A stretch of DNA of 64,000 nucleotides from Aldrovandia affinis (Eukaryota; Chordata; Actinopteri; Notacanthiformes; Halosauridae). The notes beneath the pieces were generated by a model. The model was not told the origin of the DNA. It made no database searches and saw nothing but the letters and a program-made list of their open reading frames with translations. A program made the position numbers and the translations under genes. The stretch lies in assembly GCA_029706075.1 (NCBI GenBank), contig JAINUG010000052.1:3499498-3563497 (forward strand). The letters run 5' to 3'. Below, piece after piece: positions 42,297-56,400 of the stretch (within the stretch, counting starts at the first letter, position 1; each line of letters opens with the position of its first letter).

Positions 42297-44213
42297 AAAA
42301 TTAAGCCCCTTGTCAAATGTGAAATGAAACCAATTGCTGACAGGAGTGACCATGGCATATTTTGGGGTGCAATGCCAGTGACACCACTTCAAGGGCTAGA
42401 GCATTTCCAATTCCCACTGCCACACAATGCAATGTTATGTGATGTACAGTGGACGTATTTTACTGCTGATGATGTTTAAACATCAGCTTAATGTGTGGTG
42501 TTGTGTTTAAAATATGGCCTTCCACTTCTCAGGAAATGGTCGTAACTTGTGATGAAATATGACCATTTACCAGTTGTAATCCTTTTCAGGTTTGGACCAG
42601 CTGGTTTGGTATTTTGTGCCCTGTATCATCCTTGTTGTGTTACGTTTATTTGAAAACCAGGTAGATGATCCCATAAATGATTAGGTACATGACCTTGTGT
42701 CAAGTACTTGGAAACAATCATCTACACTCCAGTTCCAGTTCAACAATGAAAACAAAATAGTTACTGAGAAAATAATTAAAACATGAAAAAGAGAAAAAAA
42801 AATTCATTGTACAATTTTTTATACAACCAAAAAAAACCCAAAACAATCAAGTTTGCCAAATGTAAACAAATATCTTAAAAATAGCTCAGTAGAAATCCAT
42901 GTGCAATAAAATTATTGACAGGAAAATGCGCTTTTTTATTTAAAAGCTCTTCCAAAGACAGGCGGCTCCCATTTAAGTCTCCTGTACCTTGTCTTTTCCA
43001 ATGCCCTACTACATGCAAATACCTGCTTCTCCTCATGTTTTGTTTTTGTTCAGCTATCTTCTTCTGAACAATAATAAAAAAATATGGCAGGCAGCTGGAA
43101 TTTGCGCAGGCTTGTGATGGATATCTATGGGTTATGTGTGCACACTAGGTAAAACATTAACATGAAAAAACACCATTTAAAAGCTTCAGTGTGCTAAAAC
43201 TGTACAGCAGGCGTTTCATAAACAATTGTCAAATCCTATGCAATTCATTTGGATTCCAAAACAAACAGCCGACTGAATTATTGCAAGCGTCAGATACAAT
43301 GTCTCAAAGTTTTGTCATTGTACTTGCACAAGCCTGGCAGATTATGAACAATTATGTACCCATTGCACTACAACACAACCCTCCCCACCCCACAAGATGA
43401 TCCCTCTCTTGACTGAAAAATAATAAAATTGAATAAATCACAAAAACCTTATAATTTTGTCACAGGTTTGTCTCTCTACAGCAGACATTTTACAGAAGCA
43501 TGACAGAAGAGCCCAATTTTGGAACATGCTACACCCCCTTTGTGACAAATATACTATAGTGCGTACTGTAGGACTTTTTCATATTTTAGGACCCTGTTGT
43601 CTCGTCTGTCTTCTCTATGATATTGTCTAATTACATCATTTCATTATATTTACAAAATATTAAAAAGTTATTTTTTCATCTACGTGTAGGACTTGTTGAG
43701 AATTTTCTCATGCATAAAGGAAAAAACCCCCAAAGCTTTTGATGCATCATCTTTCTTCTCTGCTCAGGACAACACAAACAGAAAGGAAAAAATAAATCAA
43801 GCTTTGTTCTGTTTGTCTGAAATTTATGTGCAAGGTCTATCGGTTTTCATTCTCCATTTTAAATGTCTTACAGCTGAATTGACAGTGAAGAAAACAAAAA
43901 GTGCTTGTTTCCTTACGTATCTTAAAATAAATGCAAATCCATAGGCCAAGTTTCACAGAGATCAAAAAAAAAAATTCTGTGATTACCGTACTATGGGTAC
44001 GGAACACTGCTACCCGAATGGCAACAGAGAAACCCTTGGCCAGAAGCCACTACAAAAAAACGATTTTTTGTATTTATTTTGCTCGCAGGGATATACATTA
44101 TATTTTTCAACACTGCAGGTCCTTACGAGAAAAGCTGTAAAAGGAACATGGAATGTATGTATGTGTGTGCATGTTTGTATGTGTGCACGTGCGCTATCTG
44201 CGTTTGTGCACTG
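42297..44213 (-). other. Probable clstn1 3' UTR
   Basis: Directly downstream of the clstn1 stop codon on the minus strand, without another gene. An AATAAA on the minus strand at about 42950 could be a polyadenylation signal. The extent is inferred. Confidence 0.4.
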
Positions 44214-44405
44214 TCAGTAGGTGAGCGTTGAGTCATCCCACTCCAGCTGCTGCTGTCTGCTGGCGGCCTGCTGGTCCTCCGGCTCCCCACCCTCCTCATC
44301 CTCACTGCTTTCCGACTCTGCACTGGTGATGTCGTCCTCCTCCTCCTCGCCATCTTCACTCTCTTCCTCCTCCTCTTCCTCGCTGCTGTGCTGGTCCTCA
44401 TACGT
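44214..44405 (-). CDS. clstn1: clstn1 last coding exon (acidic tail, second WDD motif)
   Basis: 192 bp including the TGA at 44214-44216, acceptor CTTCACAG, TYEDQHSSEEEEEEESEDGE to RQQQLEWDDSTLTY. Confidence 0.97.
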   Translation of the reverse strand, partial: TYEDQHSSEEEEEEESEDGEEEEDDITSAESESSEDEEGGEPEDQQAASRQQQLEWDDSTLTY

Positions 44406-47400
44406 CTGTGAAGGGAACACAAGACAGCTGGTTAGACTGGTGGGGGCAGAGGGGGGTTGGGGCTCATGGCGAGGAGGCAGAGATGTGGCTTGGGGGGTTA
44501 CCTCCATGGGGTTGACAGTTATGGTGAGGGCAGAGTCGTCCCAGTCCATCTCGTTCTCCTTGCCATTCTCCTGGTCCCTCATAGTGTGCTGGTGGGCGGC
44601 ACGGATTCGGAACACGCCCAGGATAATCATGAACACCAGGAAGCTGACGCACACCACGATGACAATGGTGGCAGCGCTGGGGACCACTAGGAGAGAGAAA
44701 GTGAAGCAGGTGGGGTCAGGGAGCGCTAGAATCAAATATACGGTTAGCCTTAGAGTTATACTGATATTCTTTAAGAGTTCATTATTCTTAGTTACTTCTA
44801 CTCTTATAAACCGACTGAAAACACCCGTGTACTTGGTTTTGTAAGTCACTCTGGATAAGCATGTATACTGAATTGATGCAATGTAATGGCAAGTCAGATC
44901 AAACAATGCCCATTTTCACCCTCAGACAACGAAAAACGGCACATTAAAACTGCAAATAGCATTAAATCAACATAGGGAAAAAATATTGCACTTCAGAGTA
45001 CATGCTGTAGCATGTGTCAAGTCTACAAAAAGTGCCATAAATAACAAAAATAAAAGCACACGTCTGCCCTACTTTTTTAAAATGGACTAATCCACAGCAA
45101 AACCATAGAAAAAAATCTAAGTAGAGGGTCAGATGTGGACAGCTGAAATGAGAGTGTTCATACATTTAAAAAAATATATATATATTTCAAAATTTCAGTT
45201 ATTTCAATGTTTTTTCCCCCCAATTTGCTGGCCAATTATACCCTCGTTTATGTCCCAACTATCCCTTTCCCTCATATTACGAGCTCGCCACCACAACTCT
45301 GGGACAAAGGTGAACTACTCAATGATGGAACCCGCCAAGTCATCGACTGTTACTCTGACACAGAGGCGCTTGCACGGGGCGAACTCATGCCTGCTTCCCC
45401 TGGGGGCAATTGTTTCTTGGTTTGGATTAGCGAGCTACTGAGAGCTCACATCTTGACATTAATGTCTGTATCTAAGGACAGTTGCAGATTTGTGTGTGCT
45501 ACAAAAATCTGGTGTAATATAACCTGAGGGTGGTGGGTACCTGAGGCCTGGTGAGCATTGGCCAGGTTGTGTCCAGACAGATCCATGGAAGTGTGGTGGA
45601 CAGGACTGATAAACTGAGGCTGCACCAGGGCGTTGTTAGCATACTCCATGGAGTTGGCAGTGTGGATCACATTGACCTGCGCCAGCATACATACAAATTT
45701 GAACACTTCATACTTTCACTGAAAGCATGAAGTAGACCGAAGAATTCAAATATATGATATCTGAAAACTAAGACCATGCGGCCCTTGGACCTGTTTAAAG
45801 CAAATTACATATACATAACAAAGAATCTGTCATACTAGTCTGTGCATAAGAATACATACAGTACAACAGTGAAACGCATGCATGTACGCATGCACACAGA
45901 TAAATCCATTCACCTGCTGCAGCTGATCGCTTCTTAAGGAAATGTATTGCACCATTTATGGCTTAAAAGCTTTTTTTTTGTTAGTTATGGTTTTTGGTAG
46001 TGCTTTTGGATATGTATTTATTTAACTGAGATTTGCTTTGCACCAGTTGTGTCATATGGCTGGGCATGGATCTTGTGTGTGTGCTTTGTATGTTGTTTAC
46101 TTGTTACAACAACAAAATATTTATTTCCTCAACTCAGCTGACAAAGGTATCCTTTTATCAGGAAACAGGGTGCTAAATTCGTCTTGAAATGTATTTTTCT
46201 ATTCTTTTACACTTAAAAGTGATGAAAGTTATAGTATTCTCCATATTTATCCAGGCCATTCCCTTTAGGTGCTGTCTTCTCTATGACTATGGCTGTGGTT
46301 GGAGATCAATTCAATCAATGCTCTTTCACATACCTCAACTTTGAAGTTGTTGCTAATATAGCGGCCGTTGAGCTCTGAACACACCAGCTTAAATTTCCTG
46401 TCAAAGAGGGCTTCAGTGTGCCAGTTCCGGTAGCGGATGAGGGGCAGCACCTCCTCGTAGTTGGCCATTGTGTTGACACCTGGACAACCATGGAGGAAAG
46501 GGAGATTTGAGAAAACATTTCTGGCCACTTCACAGGAAGAGTTTCTTTATTGTGTGTTTTAACTTATTTAAAAGTAACAGACTTGTGCCTGTGAAATGTT
46601 GACTTCCAATCCCAAAAGAAGCTGGAATCAAAAATCAGATGTAGCATTTAATTTGAGGTTCGGATGCATAATATGATTATGACTTGCATTATATGTGCCA
46701 CAGTTTTGTGTGTCTACAGTTGCAATGTGAACTATCCCAATTTTTGCAGATGTAAACTATGCTTTAAAAATGTGACATTTATACAACAATTTAAACAACA
46801 ATTAGGATACATATTCAAGCATACACTGCTTAAACCGTACCCTTGTCAACAAAAAAAAATCTAACTCTCAGAACTAAGTCAAGTAACTAGCATTCTAATA
46901 GGAGCATTCATGTGTACTGATGCTTTCCAGAACTGTACTTCATCGCAGCAGTGACAGGGTGTCTGTCACCTGTTATGATCAGGCCTGTGCTGAGGGTGGA
47001 GACTCACCTGTGATAATCAGACCCATATTGGAGGAGCTCATTTCCAGGCCATGTTGCTGGATCTGCGCCAGGTCCACCTCCAGGCTCTCGTGCTCACCAT
47101 CCAACTCCTCCCCCACCACAGTCACCTCGCACGTGTCCAAGTTGTGCATTATCTCCTCCGACACCATCGACTCTTGCACTGGGGGGGTCAGACGGGTGAC
47201 ACCACAAGGTCACTGCACGCACGTGGGGATCATGTAAAGTACTGCATACATAAATCCATACTTTGTTTGTAAACGAAAAAATGTGAATGAACATCATTTA
47301 ATGTGAATGGCGAATCAGCGCTTCTACAAATAGCACATTTTTAGAAGGAAAAGAGCTCTAGTACAATATTAAAGGCTGATCCAAAATGCAGGTTTCAATA

Positions 47401-50400
47401 GAATAGATTAGGAAACTAATAAACCCCTTGTTCCATCTGTTCTGTTCACTGGATGTGTGTTTAAGTGCTTCTTTTGCCTAGATATACCAATGGTGAAACT
47501 GCTCAGCCACCCCTCACTATCACCCCCTTGGCTCCCTGTTGCGCTGATAACCCATGCCCCGTCCACCCCGACCCCCAGCTCAGTCGCATTAGCTGAACCC
47601 TTGCTTGCACCTGTGGGGTCATCCTCGCTCTCGCTTTCCGCCTCCACCTCCACCTCACGGGTGATGGTGCTGACGATACGCAGCTCGGGGAAGAGGGTGA
47701 CCCCCTCTGTACTCTCAAACTCAGCAGCGCCCCGGGCAAAGTGGTTGATGCCGCTCAGACTGATCTTTGGCTCCTCTGGCTGCAGCACCATCACGTAGCC
47801 CTCTGTGTGTGGCACTGAGATGCAGGCCTCCTCATTGAAGCACCTGGAGGAAGAGATTTGGGGGTGTTGGGGCGAGTGGAGTGGTTAGACATTCAGGAGT
47901 GATCAGTAATTAGCCCTGTGTTGCCAGCATATTACCCCCTGATACCCCTGCTGCCTGTTCTGCTGTGATGGATTTATTTGAGAACAAGGGCCTGTGTAAA
48001 AAGTCCGCAGTTCTCTTGAAAGGAAAAATATTTTGGAGCAGTCCAGACAAAGAAATGTACCAATTAGATTGACAACAATTACTGTTTGAATCAGATTTAG
48101 TTAGGGAAATTCAGACATCAACAACCTGTAAAACAAGTATCAGAATAACCTTACACAACCCAAAGGAGGAAAGCCATCATTAACAAACTAAAAGTGGCTA
48201 CCTGGAATTAATTAAGCATACAAGTTTTTATATACAGAAATGGAAACTACACTATTAGGGTAATAGCCCCATTCCACCATTTCAAGTAATTTTATGTCTG
48301 TAACATACTTTTTCCTTACCCACTTCAGTTACTTGCCTTTTTAAAGCAGATATTTCCTGTCTGGATTTAGTTCATTCTTGGTGCTGTATCATCGCATCTC
48401 ACTTAATCCCACCTTAATCCCAAAACAATTTTCTTGGATTTCTGTTTTTTCTCCAGCCCACATATCCCTCTAAAATGTTTTCCCTAACTCCACCAACGCA
48501 CCATGGGCAAACTCTGTTCCTGGGTCCATGTAGGTTTATGTTTATGACAGGGCCCATCATGACAGCATTTAACTGATGAATTACATGATCTTGATGAATC
48601 ACATGATACACAACATATTTCATTCAAAAGTATTTTTTAAGATATGCTGACATGGGTTTACCAGTAATAAAAAGGAGCCAATCAATTGTTTCTGATAGTG
48701 TTGTTCAATGCTAAAATGTAGGCTAATAAATAAAACTGGCAATGGTTGAACGTAGTACAAAAACTAGTTATCAATATTGGTCTTTAATCTGTCAACATCC
48801 CAGCAGAGGGTGTTTGTAAAATATATTAATGCATAAGTGGATGCTTCAATGAATATCTTTAATGTTGACTTTATCAATCATTTGGCAGTAATTCGTTCAG
48901 TGCAGGGAGAGCAATAGACAAATACTTAGGGATGAAAATGTGGCCATCGGCAGTGCAGTGCAAGTGTTGCAGGATGATTGCGTTTCTGGAAGGAGACTTC
49001 CAGGAGGGTTTCGTCTGCGACCGTTGCCAGCTTGTGAAGCATCTCGAGAGCAAGATTCTTGATCTCGAAGCCCAACTTGCTGGTCTCGACTGCCCTGCAG
49101 AATTTGTAGAGTTCCAGGAACTAATTAGTATGCCCTTTAGAGAGTTAGCATGCACGGCGAAGCTGGGTAGGGGGGAGACTCTAGAGCAGGTAGGGAGAGA
49201 GTTGGGTGACGGTAGGGCGCCAGCGTAGAAAAGGGCGCGCACATGCAGGGGTGGCATCTCCAGAGCTTGTGGTGTCCAACCGATTACAGCCCTTGCAGGA
49301 TGAGGATCTGGCCCAGCCCTCTGTGAGTGGGAGGACTGATGAGCCCCAGGGCACCCTGGCGGCCATGCCACCCAGGAAAAGGGAGTTAATTGTAGTGGGG
49401 GATTCAATCATTTAGAGGTATAGACAGTATAGTCTGTTCGTGGGAAAAGGAGTCTTGCATGGCATGTTGCCTGCCTGGTGCTCAGGTCAGAGACCTCCTG
49501 GAACACGTGAACAAGCTCCTGGCCAGAGCAGGGGTGGATCCAGTGGTCATGGTCCATGTTGGAACCAATGACATAGGTAAGGGTAGGTTTGAGGTTCTGT
49601 AGGACAAATTTATAGAATTAGGATCAAAGTTAAGGAGCAGAACCTCCACGGTGGTCTTCTCTGTAATTCTGCCAGTACCACGTGCTAGTAAAGGCAAGCA
49701 GAATCTTATATGGAGATTTAACACGTGGCTACAAACCTGGTGCAGGAAAGAGGGGTACAGGTTTATGGGGCACTGTGACTCCTTTTGGAACAGAGGTGAC
49801 CTGTACAAGTGGGATGGGCTACACTTGAACCGGAGGGGTACAGCTGCAATGGGCCAGTGTATGCTTAGTGTAGCGGAGGAATATTTAAACTAGGGACTGG
49901 GGGGGCAGGGAGGGAAATTAGTAGTAGTATTAAGGATAGGGAGGTACAGACTTCCCAGATGGAAGATACCAGGGCAGAGTATAATAAATCTGAGGATATA
50001 ATTAATAAAGATTTTTTAGATCATAATGTGAATAGAGGTGGTTCGGCACAGTTATGTGTGGAGGGGAAGGACAACGTAAGTGTGAGTAAGGCTCTGAAGT
50101 TCATGTGTTTAAATGCTAGAAGCATAAAAAATTAATTTTTGGAACTGGAAGCTGTCATGTTGAATGGGGGTTATGACATCGTTGGGATTACTGAAACATG
50201 GCTTGGTGCAGCGGATGGGGATGAATATAATGTGGAGGGATACAAATTGTTTAGGAAGGATAGAACTAATAAAAGAGGAAGGAGAGTGGCCCTTTATGTG
50301 AAAGACGATCTTAATGTGCAGGAAATTCCAGGTATTAAATCATTTGTTCCTTGTGAGGACATCTGGATTAGATTACTGGGAGATCATGAGAAGGACCTTA

Positions 50401-53400
50401 ATATAGGAGTATGCTATAGACCTCCAGCTTCAGACAGTAACATAAATACTATGCTCTTTGGTAACATAAAACAAACCTGTGCTGAAGGAGAGACGATAAT
50501 AATGGGCGACTTCAATTAGTCCTCTATTAATTGGGAGGTAGTGACAGGTCAGGGTAAATGTGAAGAGGAGTTGGTCAGATGTGGTCAATGACTGCTTTTT
50601 GGTAGTCTGTTACTCTACGAGTATGAGTCCCTAGCCTACGAGAGGGAAATCAATACTGGATCTGGTTTTGTGTAACAATCCTGATAGAATTTGCAGCACA
50701 GAGGTAGTAGAACCACTAGGGGCAAGTGATCACAGTGCAGTTACTTTTGATATTTTTTGGCAAGTTAAGACAGCGTCCTCTAACTCGAGAATTGTAAATT
50801 TCAGACAAGCTGATCAGCAGAGGTCAGCAGAACAAGAGGCCACAGGTGGAAATTAGTTAAAGGCAAATTCCGCACAGATATTAGGACGTTTTTCTTTACA
50901 CACTGAGTTGTCAATGCCTGGAAAAGCTTGCCAGGTCGGGTAGTAGAGGCAGAAACACTTGGGCTATTCAAGTCCAGGCTAGATGCAGTACTAGATACTC
51001 TTTAGATTAGGACATGACGAGCTTAGATGGGCTGTTCGTCATCATGTATTCTTATCTTCTTATGTATATACAAGTCAGTATTTTAGTTGTATTGTTTAAA
51101 TAAGGTAGCTAAAGTTAGTTATATGAAATGGACCAAAAACAGTTGTACCGACCAATTGGTATATCGAGAAATCTGATTCCACCCAAAACACTGTATAGTT
51201 TTCATTTAAAGGTCCCTGAATTCTCAAATGTGTGGGTGAAAAATGATTGTGGAAAGGATTTTAAAATGCATGCAAAAAATACTTGCGAAGCAAGTAGACA
51301 CGCACTTGACGGTGGTGGAGATGTGAAGGCGGCGAATGCCGGGTGTGGGGAACTGTCTGGAGTTGAGGTAGGAGATGTGCTGCATTACTTTGTCAAAGCT
51401 CTCAATGTCATCCCCCTCCAGGATCAGGGATGACTGGCTGGGGTTAAACTGCACCTGCACAGGGGAAGGACAATGGCAACTGTGAGCAAAAACCTAATCT
51501 TCACTTAAATACACATGAGGGTCCATCTCAGAAATCCTGCATGAGGCAGTGATGGGCAAGCGAGGCTTTACTATGGTTCCCACTCAGATCAGATTTCCCA
51601 TTACTTTTTAAAGATAAATATGAGACGTCAGATTCACATAAAGTGTATACTGAAGATGTAAGGAATTTTATGGGGAAATATGTTTTGAGACGTATTCGTT
51701 TCAAAATGTTGTTGTATGTGCAGACACACTTGGGGATGCTCTTGGCAGTGCATACCTGTCAACAAAAACCTTTGGTAATGGGCTTAATGTACAAGTGCAA
51801 AGACATTGCTAGGCTTGATGGCAGATTCAGGGTTAATTCCATTTAAATTCAGTCAATTCAGGAAATTAATTGAAATACAATTAATTAAATCGAAAATTAC
51901 AGATACGAACAGGCCCTAACCCGCTTGATAGTAAATGACGTGATTTACAGTCACACGAAATCCAAAATAGGAGGAACCATCACGTTATCAGTACCTCACT
52001 GATTTTAACCAACCTTTCCATCGGTTCACACCAGCCAGTGACCAACAGCGCATGGTGCATTGATGAAGCCTCGCTCCAACATCATTACTCCCCCAGGCCC
52101 ATCCTCTCTCACCTTGATGGTGGTGCCCACTTCCTCTGGAAGCTGCATTTCCAGGCCTTCCTTGCAGGTGTACAGGCAGTCGATCACCCTCTTCTTCTCC
52201 AGCTTTCCAGACCTGATCATCAGGCCGGCCAGGTTGCCCCGGAAGTACTGTGACATGCGCCCCCCACCTCCTGCAGGTCGGGAGAAAGAAACAGTGTTAG
52301 CAGGAAACACTTTCTCATGCTCTTTTGGTTTCTGCCACGGCAAGTCAGGCATGCAGTCTCTCTGCGCTGGAGGCCCAGACACTGATGCTCATGCAGGTTA
52401 ATACCTTGGCCCTTACGATGCCTGGGGGAGGCCTATGCAAAACAAAATGGAAGGGCTAAAACAGTCCTCGCCCCAGCGTGCAGTATACATTCAGATGGTT
52501 GTACACACAAAGCCGCAAACAGGAAAACGTCAAAAATAGTTTTTGGCTGATGTAGTGGTAATGAATAGCAAGAAAATCAATGCCTAAAAGGAATGGGATA
52601 TTATTCGATCTTAACTGACCATAGCTCATTGATTGGAATGTGGTGAAATAACGTTACTGTAAATCCTGAGATATTTGCTTCGCATTCACAGAAGTTCACA
52701 GAATTCATGCTTGCTCTTCTACTTGAAACACCAAGTCATTTATAGTATGTTACAGTGTCTTAAATTCACCTTTCAGGAAAAGCTAAGTGAAGTAGTACAT
52801 TTTACTAACACAGTTGGAATGCTTTAAATTGAACAGGCTTTTAGATCCAGGCATTTGTGAAATGCTAAAGCCTTCTTTAGAATGATAGCAGATGTAACAT
52901 ATATATATGGTATATGATAAACCCATACCATATCAATGTCACTTTGTATCTCAAGCTCAATATTGATTATAGTAGTTGGTGACATGACCCTCTTGGATGC
53001 CACTCTCTGTTTCAAGGTCACACAAAGATGCACAAGCACAATAAAGACTATAACAATGTAACATCATAGACACTGATGAGATGGCACATCCAAATGCCCT
53101 CCAATTACTTCTTAATCTGTTGTATTTTCGACTAATATGCATTTACACCATCTCAGTCTCAGAATGTTGACTGCAAACTGATAGAAAATAGAACAACAAA
53201 AAGTGAGAAACAGAAGGAAAGGAGCATTTTATATTCACATTTTAGCACAATGACAGCTAGCAGGCAGGTGTGATGGGAACGTGCATGCTTAAAATGTTGC
53301 CAGTGTGTAAACTGCATGTTCAATATCCTCATGCAACAAACTCAAACAATGTTGAACACTGAACTTTCTATACATGCTTATGCTTATGTAAAAAAAAAAA

Positions 53401-56400
53401 AAGTGCTGGTTGGGCAAGAAGAGAAAGACTCCATCAACCTGTCAAAGTGTCTGAGTATGTCTCATTGTCACTGTCATGTCCTGAATTGTCTGTGGGAGGA
53501 AGACAAAGAGGAAGGAAATACGAAGCATGTATTACTTGAGGGAGTTTACCAATTTAACGGTATTCAGGAATAAAGCTTTCACAAGAGAGTAGTAAAACCG
53601 CGTTTTAAAGGAGCACTTTCACTGAAAGTGAAACAGTCTTGAAGTGCCCCAAATCCAGTAGATTTATAATTAAGAAGTAAATAGGACTTTAAAACCTCAG
53701 AAGTTCCTAGATTTTTCTATTAAGTTACATTTCAGATAAATGGTTAAAAAAAAACCCATAATAAAAAGCATTACAAGTCAATTTTTGTATGTGCCAAAAT
53801 TCCATTATCTCAAGTTTGATTGAGGAAAATATCCCTGTGTACTTTGTGCAAATCTGGTTGAGCACTGGCAATTCTGCTAATACCCAGCAAAACAACAATG
53901 GCTAGCTCCTAATGGAAAATAGTATGTTGCCTAACCATCTCTTGTGATTCCGACCCATACCGCAGGGAAGCTTTCTGTGCATCCGGTGAGCTCGTGCCGG
54001 CTACCCTCCCCGCTCCCTGAGGCAGACAGCCAATCGGCGCCCCCTAGTGGTACCCCTGGCCAGAGCTGGACTGGCGCAGCCAGGGAATCGAACCCCGACC
54101 AAAGTGGGCAACCTGCACTCCGGGAAAGTGCCTTTACTGTTGCACCACCCAAGAACAGTCGGTAGCCACTTTAAAATTACAGTTACATACATTTATACTA
54201 TGGATGCATCATTTATCAGATGCATCATGTGGGAAGCTAGCATCATTTATGTTCAGATGACTAAATAGATAATTGGCCAGCCAACAAGGTTCTTGTTTGG
54301 TCAGACTGACTTATGCTGAATCCTCATTTCATATTTCAGATGACACCAAATCACCCAGTGGAGGTGAACATGTGGTAATGGGATATTCTTATTTGAATTC
54401 TGCACACGCCAAAAAATTGATAGCTAAATATTATAGCGTGCATTATTATGCTTTTATTATGCCATTATTTCGTTTTCTGAAATAGAGAACGTGTATGTTT
54501 AACAAGGTTGAATGCTAGCAATCAGTATTTAAGTTGGATGTTTGATTAAATGGCCTTTACAATTTTTAGTTAAGCAGGGGACAATTACAGAGACAACATG
54601 TCTGAAGATGAGCATTACCTGAACTATGCAATGATTTGTTAACAGGATGACCGACTGACATCAGAACACACCAGAATCAGCTTTGAAGACTAATGTTTTA
54701 GGTACAGTTGTCTGTGAATACTGTTTTGTGACTGTCTGTGAATATTGTCTGTCTTGCTAGTCATTGTGTCTAATGTGTAATGATGCTGATGTCTGTCTAT
54801 TGGCGCTTGTCCACCACACAGAACGGTACGGCACGGCAACCAATCCGTGTTCCCATGTTTTGTCGCTTTTCCCACCGCCAAGTGACCTGTACCGAACCTA
54901 AGTACCCATGCTGAATTTAGCTACTGCTCTGTTTAGATACTACCGAGCCGGACAGGGACCTAAGGGTGGAGCTAGCAATACTACAGACCATTGATTGGTC
55001 AAGCGCAATCATCACAGAATTGTCACGCTAAATCTCAGTCTGGATCAGACACGACTGCCATTTTTGTTTTTCAGCTTCACTTCGATTATTGGTTTTTATT
55101 CTAACACCTCCTTTTATTCTAATTTTTCCACTTTTTATAGACATTTACGCAGTTTAATGTTTCAGTGTACTCTGAAATTAAAGCATAGAACAAATAAACA
55201 ATTGGAGACAAAAAATAAATCATGGAATCGTTTTGTTTAACAAATTTTTATTTTCATTTTTGACTCAGCAAAGTAGCCACCTTTTGCAGATATAACAGCT
55301 GAACAGACTCGTGGCATTCTTTCTACAATGGAAATCAAATATTGTTCGGAAAGTTCTTCCCAACACTGTTGCAGAAGTTCCCACAAATGTGTTGCATTTG
55401 TAGGTTGCTTTGCTTTCACCCTTCTGTCCAGTTCATCCCAAACCAGCTCGATGGGGTTTAAGTCTGGAGACTGTGCTGGCCATTCCATGATTTGAAGCCT
55501 ACCGTCTCGTTCTTTTCTTCTAAGGTAGTTCTGACATAGCCTGGAGGTATGTTTTGGGTCATTATCTTGCTGTAGGATGAACTCCTGACCAACTTGGGTA
55601 TTGCATGGCGCTGCAAAATGCTGTGGTAGCCCTTTTGGTTCAGGGTGCCAGTCACTCTGTGCAAGTCGCTGACTCTGGATCCAGTAAAAGAGCCCCAGAC
55701 CATCACGCTTCCTCCTCCATGTTTAACAGTTGGTGTCACACACTGAGAAACCATTCTTTCGGCCACTCGACGGCGTACAAAAACCCTGCGTGATGAACCG
55801 AAGATTTCAAATTTTGATTGAATGGTCCATAAGACCTTCTTCCAGTCTTCAGTAGTCCACTGGCGGTGCTTCATGACCCAGGCAAGCCTCTTTTTCTTAT
55901 TTTGCCATCTTAGCAATGGTTTTCTTACTGCCACTCGACCTGTAAAACCTGCAGCTCGACGTATTCTCTTCACAGTTGAACTTCCTTACTTCGACCAGTG
56001 TTAAGCTGTGCTTGAAGCTGTTGTCCTGTGATCCGCCTATCATGCAAGCTGTTGACTCTCAGAAACTTCTGATTTTGTTGTGGCTTTGGGTCTGCCAGAC
56101 CTCTTCCTGTCAGAGTTTCCTCAAGTTTCCAAGTGCCTTTTGATGGTGTAGGAAACTACTCACTGCCAAATAATTTACATTATTTTTCTGTTTTTGGTAA
56201 CCTAAACTTTTTTTTTAAGCCTCTGGCAGTTGACCGCTTACCTTTGTACCATTTCAGGTTATTCACTGGACTTGAACTTCTTTTCTGCACGCTGGAACTC
56301 TTACACCAACCCAGACCTGGCCTTTGCCGTATGCCGCAGCAACGACCTGAAACCGGAGAGACGTGTCTTGGACAAGTTCCCTCGTTCACACCACCGGCCA

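Larger units (their letters stand above)
48865..51062 (+). mobile_element. CR1-like LINE, internally deleted copy (ORF1, endonuclease, 3' end)
   Basis: A plus-strand copy inside a clstn1 intron. It has ORF1 and the endonuclease, then jumps near 50860 to the last about 150 bp of the element (FRTDIRTFFFT.., ETLGLFKSRLDAVLDTL-like) and a CTTATCTTCTTATG tail. The whole reverse transcriptase is missing. The sibling at 31695-33505 has the RT and the same 3' end. Confidence 0.8.

Noticed and set aside
44221-44844. 207-codon plus-strand frame rich in Ser
   Set aside because: Antisense shadow of the acidic clstn1 tail exon; the Ser/Leu run mirrors GAG/GAA codons.
45205-45440. Possible SINE (CCAATTTGCTGGCCAATTATA..) in a clstn1 intron
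   Set aside because: Slight likeness to 60540-60720 but no convincing box A/box B, so not called.
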